Positions 1-9,238 are shown, numbered from the stretch's first letter. The stretch: 64,000 nucleotides of DNA from an uncultured Sterolibacterium sp. (GCA_903930535.1 CAIYYX010000207.1:1-64000), one strand, 5' to 3'. Numbers and translations are program-made. The notes: generated by a model from the letters alone, not told the origin.

Positions 1-177
1 CATGCGCGGCATGTTCTGATCGGTCAGGACGAGATTGACGGTCTTGCCCTTGGCCTTGTCGAGGCCGTCCTGACCGTCGACCGCCTCGACCACCTCATAG
101 CCGGCGCTTTTCAGGGTGAAGGTCACCATCTGCCGGATGGAAGTGGAATCATCAACTGCGAGAACGGTTATTGACAC
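1..177 (-). CDS. CheY-like response regulator receiver, partial at window edge
   Basis: Only the first 59 codons are in the window. The frame begins at a GTG (175-177) and reads VSITVLAVDDSTSIRQMVTF. It has the acidic pair DD at residues 9-10 and the likely phospho-acceptor Asp in LVLTDQNMPRM near residue 53, the layout of a single-domain CheY/PilH-type receiver. The start lies inside the end of the preceding small gene (10-nt overlap), so it is probably translated from the same mRNA as the hemerythrin and GGDEF-EAL genes upstream. Family knowledge: such receivers take phosphate from a histidine kinase and act through protein contacts. The rest of the gene, and any kinase, lie beyond position 1. 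Confidence 0.85.
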   Translation of the reverse strand, partial: MSITVLAVDDSTSIRQMVTFTLKSAGYEVVEAVDGQDGLDKAKGKTVNLVLTDQNMPRM

Positions 178-431
178 CTTGAAACTCCCTCAAGGAGCGG
201 GTAGTGCTTGACTTCAATAGTGCTGCTCAGAACAGTTCGCCCCCCCTGATCCATCTGCTGCCGTGAGACCGGGTTGTTCTCGGTCAGGTCAACTAGTTCC
301 CTGCCCAGCTTGCTGTTGCCGACGATGCTGTCCACTACGCGCCGCATGACGAACGAGGTGTCCTGGACGAACTCGTCGAACTCGCGACAGCTGCCGCCAT
401 CCGCGCCATGAGTCTGGTTTAGAAAGCTCAT
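168..431 (-). CDS. Small unknown protein (87 aa) in signalling operon
   Basis: The ATG at 429-431 overlaps the TGA of the GGDEF-EAL gene as ATGA, and the stop at 168-170 lies inside the start of the receiver gene, so position and coupling argue that it is a real gene. The protein starts MSFLNQTHGADGG and is soluble, with no signal peptide or membrane segment. It carries a mainly polar, probably helical middle (EFDEFVQDTSFVMRRVVDSI). I do not recognise a family; it lacks the pattern of STAS or Hpt domains. An in-frame ATG at 516-518 would add 29 residues, but the ATGA overlap favours the shorter form. Its position between a cyclic-di-GMP enzyme and a receiver suggests a signalling adaptor, which is inference. 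Confidence 0.6.
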   Translation of the reverse strand: MSFLNQTHGADGGSCREFDEFVQDTSFVMRRVVDSIVGNSKLGRELVDLTENNPVSRQQMDQGGRTVLSSTIEVKHYPLLEGVSRCQ

Positions 432-3400
432 GCCGGACACACCAACTCTTGCGCAAAGCTCTCGAAGGCTTCCACTGCCAGGGGTTTGCTGAAAAAATAG
501 CCTTGATAGGCATGGCAACCGAAACTCGCCAGATAGTCCTTCTGCGCCTTGGTTTCAACACCCTCGGCGATCACGCCCAGGCCCAGGCTCTTGGCCAGAG
601 CAACGACGGCTTTGACAATCGCCGCATCGTTTGCATCGACCATGACATCGCGGACGAACGACTGGTCGATCTTCAACTGGTCCAGCGGCAGGCGCTTCAG
701 ATAAGACAGCGAGGAATAACCGGTTCCGAAATCATCCAGCGAGAAGCCCACGCCACGGGCTTTCAGGGCAAACATTTTCTCGATAATGTCCTGCACGTTA
801 TGCGCCAGAATGCTTTCGGTCAGTTCAAGTTTCAGGCGATAGGGGTTGGCGCCCGTGCTGCCGAGAACCGACAGCACCTGATCCACGAAGTCGGCCTGGT
901 TGAATTGAACTGCACTGACATTCACAGCCAGCGTGAAATGAGCCCTTGATGGCTGGGTCGCCCAGACGGCCAGTTGCGTGCAGGCTGTTTCCAGTACCCA
1001 GTGACCCAGGGTCAGTATCAGTCCGGTTTCTTCGGCCAGGGGAATGAATTCTGCCGGCGACACCATGCCGCGCTCCACATGTTTCCAGCGCACCAGCACT
1101 TCAGCTCCCGTCACTTGCCCACCGGCAACCTGCGCCTGGTAATGGAGCACAAACCTTTTTGCCTCGATGGCTGCACGCAAATCACTCTCCAGCGCGGCTC
1201 GAACCTTCACCGCCAATTCCATTGCCGGATCGAAGAAGCGCAGCGTATTCCGGCCCGCTTCCTTTGCTTTGTACATGGTGAGGTCAGCCTGCTTCATCAG
1301 GTTGTCGATCGAAATCGGTTGGCCATTGAACAAGGTGGCACCGATACTCGCAGAGCTGTGGTAAGCCACATCGCTGAAGCGATAGATCTGGTTGAGCGTG
1401 GCGAGAATCTTTTCTCCAGCCGTTTCGGTTCCAATGGCTGCGTCCTTCTCGCTCATTCCCAGATTGCCCAATACCACTACGAACTCGTCACCACCCAGTC
1501 GGGCTAAGGTGTCGCCCTCGCGCACGCACTGCGTCAGGCGTTTCGAGACCTGCTTCAGCAACAAGTCGCCGACGTCATGGCCCAGCGTGTCGTTGATCGA
1601 TTTGAAATTGTCCAGGTCGATGAGCAGCAGCGCACCAAAGTTACCGATACGGTCGCTAGTTGTTATGGCCTGCTTCAAGCGATCCAGCAGCAGGGTGCGG
1701 TTAGGCAAGCCGGTGAGTTGGTCGAAGAAGGCCAGTTCATGGATTTTATCTTCGGCCTGCTTGCGTACGCTGATGTCAGCGTGCGTACTTACGTAATGAG
1801 TCACAGCGCCATCTCTGTCCATCACAGCCGAAATGGAGAGCCATTTCGGATACACCTCGCCGTTCTTGCGGCGGTCCCAGATCTCGCCCTGCCAGCTGCC
1901 GGTGCGGGAGAGGGTTTCCCACATTGCGCGGAAAAAGTCCTTGTCGTGTCGGCCCGATTGAAGCAGGCGCGGATTCTTGCCCACGATATCCGCCTCCGTG
2001 TACCCGGTGCTCTCGGTGAAGGCCCGATTGACCCTCAAGATCGCCCCGTCGGCATCGGTCACGATCATGCCTTCAAGAGACTCGAAGGCCGCGGCGGCAA
2101 TGCGCAGCTGCTCACCATCCTGCCTGACCTGTGTGACGTCGGTATGCGTGATAACCACGCCATATTTGGCGTCCTGTCCCAACGGCTGTGCATTCATCAC
2201 GAACCAGCGCTGCTGCGTCGTTGAATGGCAGGCGTATTCCAGACTGAAGCTGAGTAAGTTGCCGTCGAGAACCCCCTGAAGCCCTCTGCCGGTGTCCAGT
2301 GCATCTTGAGATGAAGGATCCGGACTGGCCCCGCAGACGGCAAAATAGTTGCTTCCGACTTCGCTTTGCAACGCTGGCTTGCCGGGCTCAAGGCCATTTT
2401 CCAGCGCGAAACGCCGCCAAGGTTCGTTGGCCGAAAGAATTGCCCCGCGGCGGTCCATCACGGCGACCGAGGCGGACACGGAATTCAGGATGGAGTGGGC
2501 AAATGCTTCACTTTCCCGAAGCGCAGTCAGGGTTTGCAAGCGCTCGGTGATGTCGGCCCCGACGCCACGGTAGCCGGCAAAATTGCCGAGGTCATCGAAT
2601 ATCGGATCACCGCTGAGCGAGATATGGTGCAAATCGCTGTTTGCTCTGATCCGGGAAATCTCAAAATCGCGGAACGGCAGGTGCTCGTCGAGGATTGCAC
2701 GATGCTTCTGCCATCCGGTTTCGTCAGGGGCAACATAGCTTATCTCCCAGCGCCGCTTGCCGATGATGGAGTTCTGCCGGAATACCTCTTCACATATTTC
2801 CCTCTTACTCTCCGTGCGCGCTGTGATGCGATGCTCGACGTCAGTCTCCCAGTAGAAATCAGAAGACATTTCGGTCAGCGCGCGAAAACGTTGTTCGCTC
2901 TCGCGGAGAGATTTGTCCGCCTGCTTGCGCTCGGTGATTTCGCGCAAGCCACAGGCGAAATACAGGCCTTGCGCTGTTTCAAAACGGCCCAGACTGATTT
3001 CGACCTCAACTTCCTTGCCATCCTTGCGTCGGGCAGATACCGCCAGTCCTTGCCCCATCCGCCGGGAAAGCGGGGAAAGGGCAAACATGGCGCGCAGCGA
3101 CGGATGATTCGCGCGGGAGCGATCCGGCACCAGGATTTCGATTGACTGACCGATCAGTTCGTCCGTCGCATACCCGAGCAGGTTATGGGTTTGCAGGTTG
3201 GCCATGATAATCATGCCCTGCGCATCGCTGATCAATTGAACATCAGGCGTGGCATCGAAAAAAGACTTCAGACGCGCTTCGCTGGTTTGCAGCGTCTGCT
3301 CCTGAGTATTGAAAAGAAGTTCGAATGCTCGCTGCCGACGCTGGTAGAAGAACAGGGTCAGGATGGAAATCAGCGCCAACATGCCAAACATCGTGTTCTG

Positions 3401-3562
3401 AATTCGGGATTCCCGTCCCCAGGCAGCGAATTCGGTTCCCGTGTAATCCTGGTATTGCGTTTGGCCGATATAAGCACCCAGTATCAGCAGCCCGACCAGC
3501 AAGCCGAACCACTCGGTAAGGTACCGGCGTCTGCGCGAAGGAAGTGTCTTGTGGATATTCAT
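428..3562 (-). CDS. Membrane-bound PAS(x3-4)-GGDEF-EAL cyclic-di-GMP protein
   Basis: This 1044-residue protein has two N-terminal membrane helices (about 15-33 and 57-73) around a short periplasmic loop. Three or four PAS-type sensor domains follow (about 98-210, 222-340, 355-478, 488-600). The GGDEF domain has an intact RLGGDEF at 688-694, and the EAL domain runs about 795-1035. The EAL signature reads EVL (821-823) instead of EAL, but the other catalytic blocks are present: NVSAVQF, LELTES, DDFGTG, the lysine in DQLKID, and AEGVET. It could therefore make and/or break cyclic-di-GMP at the inner membrane. Its ATG overlaps the TGA of the hemerythrin gene (3559-3562), and its own TGA overlaps the next small gene, so the operon is translationally coupled. 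Which activity dominates cannot be read from sequence. Confidence 0.93.
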   Translation of the reverse strand: MNIHKTLPSRRRRYLTEWFGLLVGLLILGAYIGQTQYQDYTGTEFAAWGRESRIQNTMFGMLALISILTLFFYQRRQRAFELLFNTQEQTLQTSEARLKSFFDATPDVQLISDAQGMIIMANLQTHNLLGYATDELIGQSIEILVPDRSRANHPSLRAMFALSPLSRRMGQGLAVSARRKDGKEVEVEISLGRFETAQGLYFACGLREITERKQADKSLRESEQRFRALTEMSSDFYWETDVEHRITARTESKREICEEVFRQNSIIGKRRWEISYVAPDETGWQKHRAILDEHLPFRDFEISRIRANSDLHHISLSGDPIFDDLGNFAGYRGVGADITERLQTLTALRESEAFAHSILNSVSASVAVMDRRGAILSANEPWRRFALENGLEPGKPALQSEVGSNYFAVCGASPDPSSQDALDTGRGLQGVLDGNLLSFSLEYACHSTTQQRWFVMNAQPLGQDAKYGVVITHTDVTQVRQDGEQLRIAAAAFESLEGMIVTDADGAILRVNRAFTESTGYTEADIVGKNPRLLQSGRHDKDFFRAMWETLSRTGSWQGEIWDRRKNGEVYPKWLSISAVMDRDGAVTHYVSTHADISVRKQAEDKIHELAFFDQLTGLPNRTLLLDRLKQAITTSDRIGNFGALLLIDLDNFKSINDTLGHDVGDLLLKQVSKRLTQCVREGDTLARLGGDEFVVVLGNLGMSEKDAAIGTETAGEKILATLNQIYRFSDVAYHSSASIGATLFNGQPISIDNLMKQADLTMYKAKEAGRNTLRFFDPAMELAVKVRAALESDLRAAIEAKRFVLHYQAQVAGGQVTGAEVLVRWKHVERGMVSPAEFIPLAEETGLILTLGHWVLETACTQLAVWATQPSRAHFTLAVNVSAVQFNQADFVDQVLSVLGSTGANPYRLKLELTESILAHNVQDIIEKMFALKARGVGFSLDDFGTGYSSLSYLKRLPLDQLKIDQSFVRDVMVDANDAAIVKAVVALAKSLGLGVIAEGVETKAQKDYLASFGCHAYQGYFFSKPLAVEAFESFAQELVCPA

Positions 3563-4083
3563 CGGGAGTCGGGAACCTTTGTTTTCCGGATTGCCAAAGC
3601 GCCGGATGGCTCAAGCAGGGTCGAAGCCGCGGTCATTGCTCGAGGTAGCGTCACAACTCTCGGCGGCTTGCCCAAGATGAAGCGGGCATACTTGTCGTCT
3701 TCACCCATGATGTGCTCCAGGAGCCAAACGGTCACAAAGAGTTTGAGCTTCAGCGGGGTGCTGCCGGGTGCGTGCGCGCGAATCTCGTCGAGGAGCTTTA
3801 GAACTATGGCTTCCAGTTCACGGTGTCGTTTCTTGTGGCTTTCGAGTTCGGGGTACTTGTGTGCCGTGATGAACTTCTCTTCGCTGGCGAAATGGCTTTT
3901 TGTGTAGTTCAGCAATTGTTCCAGTGCGTGCGCCGCGGCATCGATGCCAGCCCGCTCCAGCAGATTCCCGCAGCCGACTGAGCGAAACTCTTCTATGAGT
4001 TGGATCCAGCGGGCATGCTGGGCATCCATCTCGTCGATGCCGATGCTGTACTTGGGGTCGATGACCATGATATGGGTATCCAT
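3559..4083 (-). CDS. Bacteriohemerythrin
   Basis: The protein begins MDTHIMVIDPKYSIGIDEMD and shows the hemerythrin di-iron ligand series: H in DAQHARW, the His/Glu ladder HFASEEKFITAHKYPELES followed by KKRHREL, and the C-terminal WLLEHIMGEDDKY. Single-domain bacteriohemerythrins of about 130-170 residues bind O2 reversibly. This one has about 30 extra C-terminal residues rich in Thr/Ala/Pro. The start is uncertain: the frame stays open to 4257, and I chose the ATG at 4081-4083 because family members begin just before the KYSIGI motif; no clear Shine-Dalgarno sequence supports any option. It is the first gene of an operon with a cyclic-di-GMP enzyme and a receiver, suggesting O2-linked signalling or an O2 store for that pathway (inference). 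Confidence 0.88.
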   Translation of the reverse strand: MDTHIMVIDPKYSIGIDEMDAQHARWIQLIEEFRSVGCGNLLERAGIDAAAHALEQLLNYTKSHFASEEKFITAHKYPELESHKKRHRELEAIVLKLLDEIRAHAPGSTPLKLKLFVTVWLLEHIMGEDDKYARFILGKPPRVVTLPRAMTAASTLLEPSGALAIRKTKVPDSR

Positions 4084-4743
4084 TGGAAATGCGTCATTGC
4101 GAAACCCGTTCAAGCTGCGCGACTCTGTCATGTGGCGACGCGCGTAACGAGCTAGCAACAATCTAACGAGAACCCTCTTGAGACCGTCGCACATCCACTT
4201 CGGCCGGATACCAGTCGTCCATTTCGCCTCCTGGCAATAAGCCACGCCGTTCGGCATGGTATTAAGCTGCTTGGCCTCGTCATGACGAAGTCGAACATGA
4301 TCAGCGTTTCCCAGGCTAAGTGTGCGGCAAGTTGCACATCATACGAGCACGTCATACACGCGCATCATACTAGCAACGTATATCGTGACAAAACAGTGCG
4401 GACAGATGTTTATTTAGCTGGGATATGGGCTACCTTTCAAACATCATCCGATGTCGAAAGTGCAACCGGTTTCGGCAAAGATCTGCCGAGAAAGTGGCGT
4501 TCAGGAAGTGGCGTCAGCGCTATGGATTTCCGCTATCCTTTCACCCGGGAACATATCTACACGTGATATTTACAATCACTATTTCTTTAGCCTGCCCGGG
4601 TGACCGGAACGTCAAACTGAGACGCACGGTTCCTCAGTTGGAGTATTCGTCCTCACCGCCGCCATTGTCCTGCAACATGCTGAGCGGATATTGATCGCGA
4701 AATTCGGATACCGGAAATATTACGACCCAACCGGGCCGGCCCG
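4084..4743. other. Intergenic stretch without recognised gene
   Basis: About 660 bases separate the hemerythrin start from the end of the GntR gene. The first 174 bases could be coding only if hemerythrin used its longest start. The rest is visibly AT-richer than the flanks and holds only short open frames with no recognisable protein motif. It presumably contains the promoter of the hemerythrin operon, but I could not pick out a convincing -35/-10 pair. I saw no RNA-like hairpin series or repeat. Confidence 0.5.
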
Positions 4744-5487
4744 TTAGGGCGACAGTTCCGCCCCGCAGGCGAGATCGAGTTGCATGGCGTAGCGGTAACG
4801 CTCTCCCGGATGGATGGAGAGTGTTGCCTCGAACACTTCATCCGCTTCGCTGAGGTAGTGACGGACGATGGACAGCCCGGGGGAACCCGCCGTCACCTTG
4901 AGCAGCGCCGCGATATCGGCGGGAATGGACAATGCCGATATCTCCTGGCGCAGGCTTCTTGCCTTGACGCCATAGCGCGCCTCGATCAGAGAATAGACCG
5001 GCACCGCTTGGCTTTCGATGTCCTCCATCACCTGGCCGTACTTGTTATGGACATAGACCTGGGTCCAGGAGACAGGCAGGCCGCCGTTCTCTGCGTGACG
5101 GACTCCCTCGAGCATTCGCCAGGGTTTGTCTCCGGGCAGGCCTATTCTCGCTGCTTCGGGGAGAACGTCACGGATCGTCAGGGTCACCCGGTGGGTGTCC
5201 TTGACGTATTGCCAAAGGTCGGAGACGCCGACCAGGGTCTGAACGTAACGGGGGGCGCTGCGGTCGCGCTCTACCTTCGTGCCCACGCCCTGATGACGCG
5301 ACACCATGCCTGCCTCGGAAAGCATGCGGATCGCCTCGCGCACGGTGTGGCGGGAGAGTTTGAAGCGGGCGCGCAACTCGGCCTCGGTCGGCAGCAAGGT
5401 CCCGACGGGATAGACGCCCTCGCGGATGTCTTTCGACAACCGCTCGGCAAGGCTCAGGTAGAGCGGGCGCTTGGTTGCCATGTTCAA
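4744..5487 (-). CDS. GntR-family transcriptional regulator (HutC/UTRA type)
   Basis: The 247-residue protein has an N-terminal winged helix of GntR type at about 8-75 (LAERLSKDIREGVYPVGT, LPTEAELRARFKLSRHTVREA) and a C-terminal UTRA effector domain at about 95-240 (LEGVRHAENGGLPVSWTQVY). UTRA regulators bind a small metabolite and usually repress the neighbouring catabolic operon. The ATG overlaps the stop of the MmgE/PrpD gene by 4 nt, so it is the last gene of the acyl-CoA dehydrogenase / CoA-transferase / MmgE operon. Autoregulation with the divergent hydratase-lyase pair is likely (inference). The effector is unknown; an intermediate acid or CoA ester of the pathway is the obvious guess. 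Confidence 0.9.
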   Translation of the reverse strand: MNMATKRPLYLSLAERLSKDIREGVYPVGTLLPTEAELRARFKLSRHTVREAIRMLSEAGMVSRHQGVGTKVERDRSAPRYVQTLVGVSDLWQYVKDTHRVTLTIRDVLPEAARIGLPGDKPWRMLEGVRHAENGGLPVSWTQVYVHNKYGQVMEDIESQAVPVYSLIEARYGVKARSLRQEISALSIPADIAALLKVTAGSPGLSIVRHYLSEADEVFEATLSIHPGERYRYAMQLDLACGAELSP

Positions 5488-6851
5488 GAAGACAGCAGAA
5501 AGCCCAGCTTCGTTTCGCCTTCGAGCTTCCGCATGCGGTCTATCAGGGCGTGCATTTCTTGCGCGTTTGCCGCACTTCGGAAGCCAGCCAGGAACACTGC
5601 CTTTTCCTCGATCTCGGTCGGCGAGAGGCTGTTGCCGGGGTCGCCCTTGGGCACATCGACGCGCGCAGACAAGCGCCTGCCATCGACAGTCGTCACCTCG
5701 ATCTTGCCTATCCAGCGCTGTGGATAGGCGGTGTTCACCTCATCGTCCAAGGCCATCTGGACCTTGGCTCTGAAGCCTTTCACCTCCGGGTCTGCCAGTG
5801 CGTGATGTTCGAACTCCATCAACCCGGCCTTGCCATGCACGGCGATGAGACCCAGCACCGTGCCCATGGAGAACTTCGCCTGATGGACGGTCGCAGGAGA
5901 AGTCACCGGGCCCAGGACGTCGATCGCCGCCTGATGCACTCTCGCTGTCACCACGGCGATATCGCCGTGGCGAAGTTCCTCACGCTGCATCAGTTGCTGC
6001 AGCGCGTCGGCCGCCGGGTGGGTGTGGCGGCAGGAGGCGTGCCACTTGTAGGAGGTTTCAAGAAGCGCCCAGCGGCTCCCCAAGCGGTCGACCAACCGAG
6101 CCGGATCGGAGTCACTGGACATGCCTGCCGCCAGACCCTGGGGTCCTTCGAGTATGCGCTTCGCACCGGTGAAGCCGGCCCTCGCGATCCAGGCCGACAT
6201 CAGGCCGTCGGCGGCAGCCTTGGCGGTGTGCAACTGCTTGGAGTCCGCCGCGTCGCGCAGGAATTCCCACAGGCCCGCAGCCTGGGTTCCGGCAGAACCC
6301 AGGGCGTGGATGGTCTGGTCGACATCGAGCCGGTAGAGCTTGGCTACCGCAACTGCCGCAGCCAGGGTGCCGGCTGTGCCCGTGGTGTGGAAGACCTTGT
6401 AGTGCGAGCGGCCGAGGAATTCGCCTATGCGTATGCCGGCCTCGTAGCCCGCTATCACCGCCAGCAGGAAGTCTGCGCCGGAGCTGCCCTCGGCCTGGGC
6501 GGCCGCCAGCACCGGCGGGAAAATGACCGTGCCGGGATGGAACACCGAAGCATTGTGCACGTCGTCTTGCTCGACCACATGAGAGGCGGCGGCATTGATG
6601 AGCGCGGCAAAATAAGGGCTGGTCTTCTTGCGGCTCACCAGGATCTCGCTCTCACCTGCGTTGTTGCCGCCCCTGGGTCCCATCGCCGCGGCATAGGCCT
6701 CGAGGATGGCGACCTGACGCGAGTCCTTGCCTGCCAAGGCTGAGCCCAGCCAGTCGATGAAAAGTCTTTTCGCCGCAGCGACCACTTCCGCTGGAATGTC
6801 GGAGAGTTTCAGGCCAGCGATGAACTCGGCGAGTCTTCTGGTTTCAGACAT
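5484..6851 (-). CDS. MmgE/PrpD family protein
   Basis: At 455 residues this matches the family, which includes 2-methylcitrate dehydratase PrpD and cis-aconitate decarboxylase. Typical stretches are visible: DWLGSALAGKDSRQVAI near the start, a His-rich HVVEQDDVHNASVFHPGTV around residue 90, and KWHASCRHTHPAADAL around 265. It starts 9 nt after the CoA-transferase stop and overlaps the regulator by 4 nt. The methylcitrate-cycle partners (prpB, prpC) are absent, while a CoA-transferase, an acyl-CoA dehydrogenase, a hydratase and a CitE-like lyase are next door. A dehydratase, isomerase or decarboxylase acting on a tricarboxylic or branched dicarboxylic acid therefore fits better than a methylcitrate dehydratase. 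The exact reaction is inference. Confidence 0.88.
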   Translation of the reverse strand: MSETRRLAEFIAGLKLSDIPAEVVAAAKRLFIDWLGSALAGKDSRQVAILEAYAAAMGPRGGNNAGESEILVSRKKTSPYFAALINAAASHVVEQDDVHNASVFHPGTVIFPPVLAAAQAEGSSGADFLLAVIAGYEAGIRIGEFLGRSHYKVFHTTGTAGTLAAAVAVAKLYRLDVDQTIHALGSAGTQAAGLWEFLRDAADSKQLHTAKAAADGLMSAWIARAGFTGAKRILEGPQGLAAGMSSDSDPARLVDRLGSRWALLETSYKWHASCRHTHPAADALQQLMQREELRHGDIAVVTARVHQAAIDVLGPVTSPATVHQAKFSMGTVLGLIAVHGKAGLMEFEHHALADPEVKGFRAKVQMALDDEVNTAYPQRWIGKIEVTTVDGRRLSARVDVPKGDPGNSLSPTEIEEKAVFLAGFRSAANAQEMHALIDRMRKLEGETKLGFLLSS

Positions 6852-6860
6852 TTCTGTTCC

Positions 6861-8045
6861 TCAGATCGCGCCGGCTGTCCGCAGCTCGGCAATTGTTTGC
6901 GCGGTGAATCCCAGTCCGGAGAGTATGGCTTCGGTGTGCTCTCCCAGTGCCGGCACGTCGCCCATTGCCGGGGAAATTCCCGTGATGTTGGCCGGAGGCA
7001 GGAGGGCGGCTATTTCTCCGGCACTGCTGCCGACATTCTGCCAGCGGCCCCGGGCTTTCAACTGCGGATGGTTCCAGACGTCCTCGATGCTGTTCATGCG
7101 GCCATTGGCGATACCCGCGCCATCGAGCTTGGCGACCACGGCTTCTGTGCTGAGACTCTTGAAGCTGTCCTCGATGAGCCGCGTCAATTCCTTTCTATGC
7201 GCGACCCTCTGGCTGTTGCTGGAAAAGCGTTCATCGGCTGCGAGCTCGGGCGAAGCCAGAACCTCGGTGCAGAATATGGCCCACTCGCGTTCGTTCTGCA
7301 GGCCGAAGATCACCTCGCCATCGCCCGTCCTGTGCGGGCCGTAGGGCGAGATCGCCGGGTGCGAGGCACCGTTTCTCTCGGGTGGCTTGCCGCCATAGTG
7401 GCCGAAGTAGAGCGCATAGCCCATCCACTCGGCCAGGGCCTCCAGCATGGACACCTCGACGCGCGAGCCGTGGCCGGTCTTGCCGCGCTGTATCAATGCC
7501 GTCAGGATGCCGCTGTAGGCATACATGCCGGCTGCGGTGTCGGCGATCGAGATGCCTGCGCGGGCGGGCTGTTCGGGCCCGCCGGTGATGCCCACCAGCC
7601 CGGCCTCGGCCTGGATCAGGATGTCGTAGGCCTTCTTGTCGCGGTAGGGGCCGTCATCGCCATAGCCCGAGATGTCGGCGACGATGAGGCGCGGATACTT
7701 TTGCGAGAGCGTCGCGAAATCCAGGCCCATGCGCGCCGCCGCGCCCGGCGCCAGGTTCTGCACCAGGACGTCCGCGTCTGCGAGCAAGCGCTCCAGCACT
7801 TCGCGTGCCGCAGGTTGTTTCACGTCGAGGGTCAGGCTCTCCTTGCCGCGATTGACCCAGACGAAGTGGGAGGCGAGACCCTTGACGGTCTTGTCGTAGC
7901 CGCGGGCGAAGTCGCCTGCCCCGGGGCGCTCTATCTTGATCACGCGGGCGCCGTAGTCTGCGAGCTGGCGCGTGCACAAGGGCGCCGCGATGGCGTGCTC
8001 GAGGGAGACGACGGTGATGCCGGAAAGAGGCAGCATAGGTGACAT
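6861..8045 (-). CDS. CaiB/BaiF class III CoA-transferase
   Basis: The 394-residue protein starts MSPMLPLSGITVVSLEHAIA and follows the family III pattern: APLCTRQLADYGARVIKIE, then the DVL.NLAPG block, with the family's catalytic Asp probably the one in AYDILIQAEAGL, and PERNGASHPAISPYG. These enzymes move CoA from an acyl-CoA donor such as succinyl- or acetyl-CoA to a carboxylic acid. The ATG (8043-8045) shares bases with the acyl-CoA dehydrogenase stop as TGATG, which fixes the start; open frame upstream of it is a shadow of that gene. As the only acid-activating enzyme of the module, it probably forms the CoA ester of the pathway's dicarboxylate (inference). Confidence 0.92.
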   Translation of the reverse strand: MSPMLPLSGITVVSLEHAIAAPLCTRQLADYGARVIKIERPGAGDFARGYDKTVKGLASHFVWVNRGKESLTLDVKQPAAREVLERLLADADVLVQNLAPGAAARMGLDFATLSQKYPRLIVADISGYGDDGPYRDKKAYDILIQAEAGLVGITGGPEQPARAGISIADTAAGMYAYSGILTALIQRGKTGHGSRVEVSMLEALAEWMGYALYFGHYGGKPPERNGASHPAISPYGPHRTGDGEVIFGLQNEREWAIFCTEVLASPELAADERFSSNSQRVAHRKELTRLIEDSFKSLSTEAVVAKLDGAGIANGRMNSIEDVWNHPQLKARGRWQNVGSSAGEIAALLPPANITGISPAMGDVPALGEHTEAILSGLGFTAQTIAELRTAGAI

Positions 8046-9238
8046 CAATACGACCTCGGCATGCCCAGCACATGCTCGGCGATATAGGCGAGAATCATGT
8101 TGGTCGAGATGGGAGCGACCTGATAGAGGCGGGTCTCGCGGAACTTGCGCTCGATGTCGTACTCGCAGGCGAAGCCGAAGCCGCCGTGGGTCTGCAGGCA
8201 GGTATTGGCGGCCTCCCACGAGGCCTTGGCGGCGAGATACTTTGCCATATTGGCTTCGGCGCCGCACGGCTCCCGCTTGTCGAAGAGTTCGCAGGCCCGC
8301 CAGCGCATCAGGTTCGCCGCCTCGATTTCGATATGGCTCTCGGCGATGGGGAACTGCACGCCCTGATTCATGCCTATGGGCCGGTCGAAGACCACTCGCT
8401 CCCTGGCATAGGCGCTCGCCTTTTCCACGAACCAGTAGCCATCGCCTATGCATTCCGCGGCGATCAGCGTCCTCTCTGCGTTCAGGCCATCGAGGATGTA
8501 CTTGAAGCCGCGGCCCTCATCGCCAATCAGGTTTTCCTCGGGGATTTCCAGATTGTCGAAGAAGAGTTCATTGGTCTCGTGATTGACCATATTGCGGATG
8601 GGCGCGACGGTCAGGCCGTGGCCGATGGCCTCCTTGAGATCGACGAGGAATATCGACATGCCCTCGGACTTCTTTGTAACCGCGGCCAGCGGCGTGGTGC
8701 GCGCCAGGAGAATCATCAGATCGGAGTGCTGGATGCGCGAGATCCAGACCTTCTGGCCATTCACGACATAGCGGTCGCCCTGCTTGACGGCGAGGGTCTT
8801 GATCTTGGTGGTGTCCGTACCCGTGGTCGGCTCGGTCACACCCATGGCCTGCAGGGAAAGTTCGCCCGAGGCGATCTTGGGAAGATAGCGCTCCTTCTGC
8901 ACTTTCGAACCGTGGCGCAGGAGCGTGCCCATGTTGTACATCTGGCCGTGGCAGGCGCCGGAGTTCCCACCGCAGCGATTGATCTCCTCCATGATCACCG
9001 AGGCCTCCGCCAGACCCAATCCGGCACCGCCATATTCCTGGGGGATCAGCGCTGCCATCCAGCCAGCCTGGGTGAGTGCTGTGACGAAGGCCTCCGGGTA
9101 GCCGCGGGCTTCGTCCACCTTCTGCCAGTAGGCTGAGTCGTAGCCGGCGCAAAGCGCGCGTACGCCATCCCTGATGTCCTGATATTGTTCCAACGAGTTA
9201 TTCACATTGAGCTCCATTGACACTTGTCCGGACATCAT
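8045..9238 (-). CDS. Acyl-CoA dehydrogenase
   Basis: The 397-residue flavoprotein has the full acyl-CoA dehydrogenase fold: ALIPQEYGGAGLGLAEA in the N-terminal helical domain, MGVTEPTTGTDTTKIKT in the beta domain, RERVVFDRPIGMNQGVQF, and the C-terminal THGGFGFACEYDIER. The start at ATG 9236-9238 is preceded by an AGG six bases upstream; ATGs at 9235 and 9217 are alternatives. It is the first gene of the four-gene minus-strand operon and faces the hydratase gene across fewer than 40 bases. Given the CoA-transferase, hydratase and lyase, a substrate of the succinyl or methylsuccinyl class oxidised to a mesaconyl/itaconyl-type CoA is plausible, but substrate choice cannot be read directly. Confidence 0.93.
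   Translation of the reverse strand: MMSGQVSMELNVNNSLEQYQDIRDGVRALCAGYDSAYWQKVDEARGYPEAFVTALTQAGWMAALIPQEYGGAGLGLAEASVIMEEINRCGGNSGACHGQMYNMGTLLRHGSKVQKERYLPKIASGELSLQAMGVTEPTTGTDTTKIKTLAVKQGDRYVVNGQKVWISRIQHSDLMILLARTTPLAAVTKKSEGMSIFLVDLKEAIGHGLTVAPIRNMVNHETNELFFDNLEIPEENLIGDEGRGFKYILDGLNAERTLIAAECIGDGYWFVEKASAYARERVVFDRPIGMNQGVQFPIAESHIEIEAANLMRWRACELFDKREPCGAEANMAKYLAAKASWEAANTCLQTHGGFGFACEYDIERKFRETRLYQVAPISTNMILAYIAEHVLGMPRSY

Noticed and set aside
5484-6851. Assignment of the MmgE/PrpD gene as 2-methylcitrate dehydratase of the propionate pathway
   Set aside because: No prpB, prpC or acnD neighbours; the family is broad and the context fits another acid.
8046-8453. N-terminal extension of the CoA-transferase frame
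   Set aside because: It overlaps the acyl-CoA dehydrogenase in another frame; the TGATG junction at 8043-8047 sets the true start.
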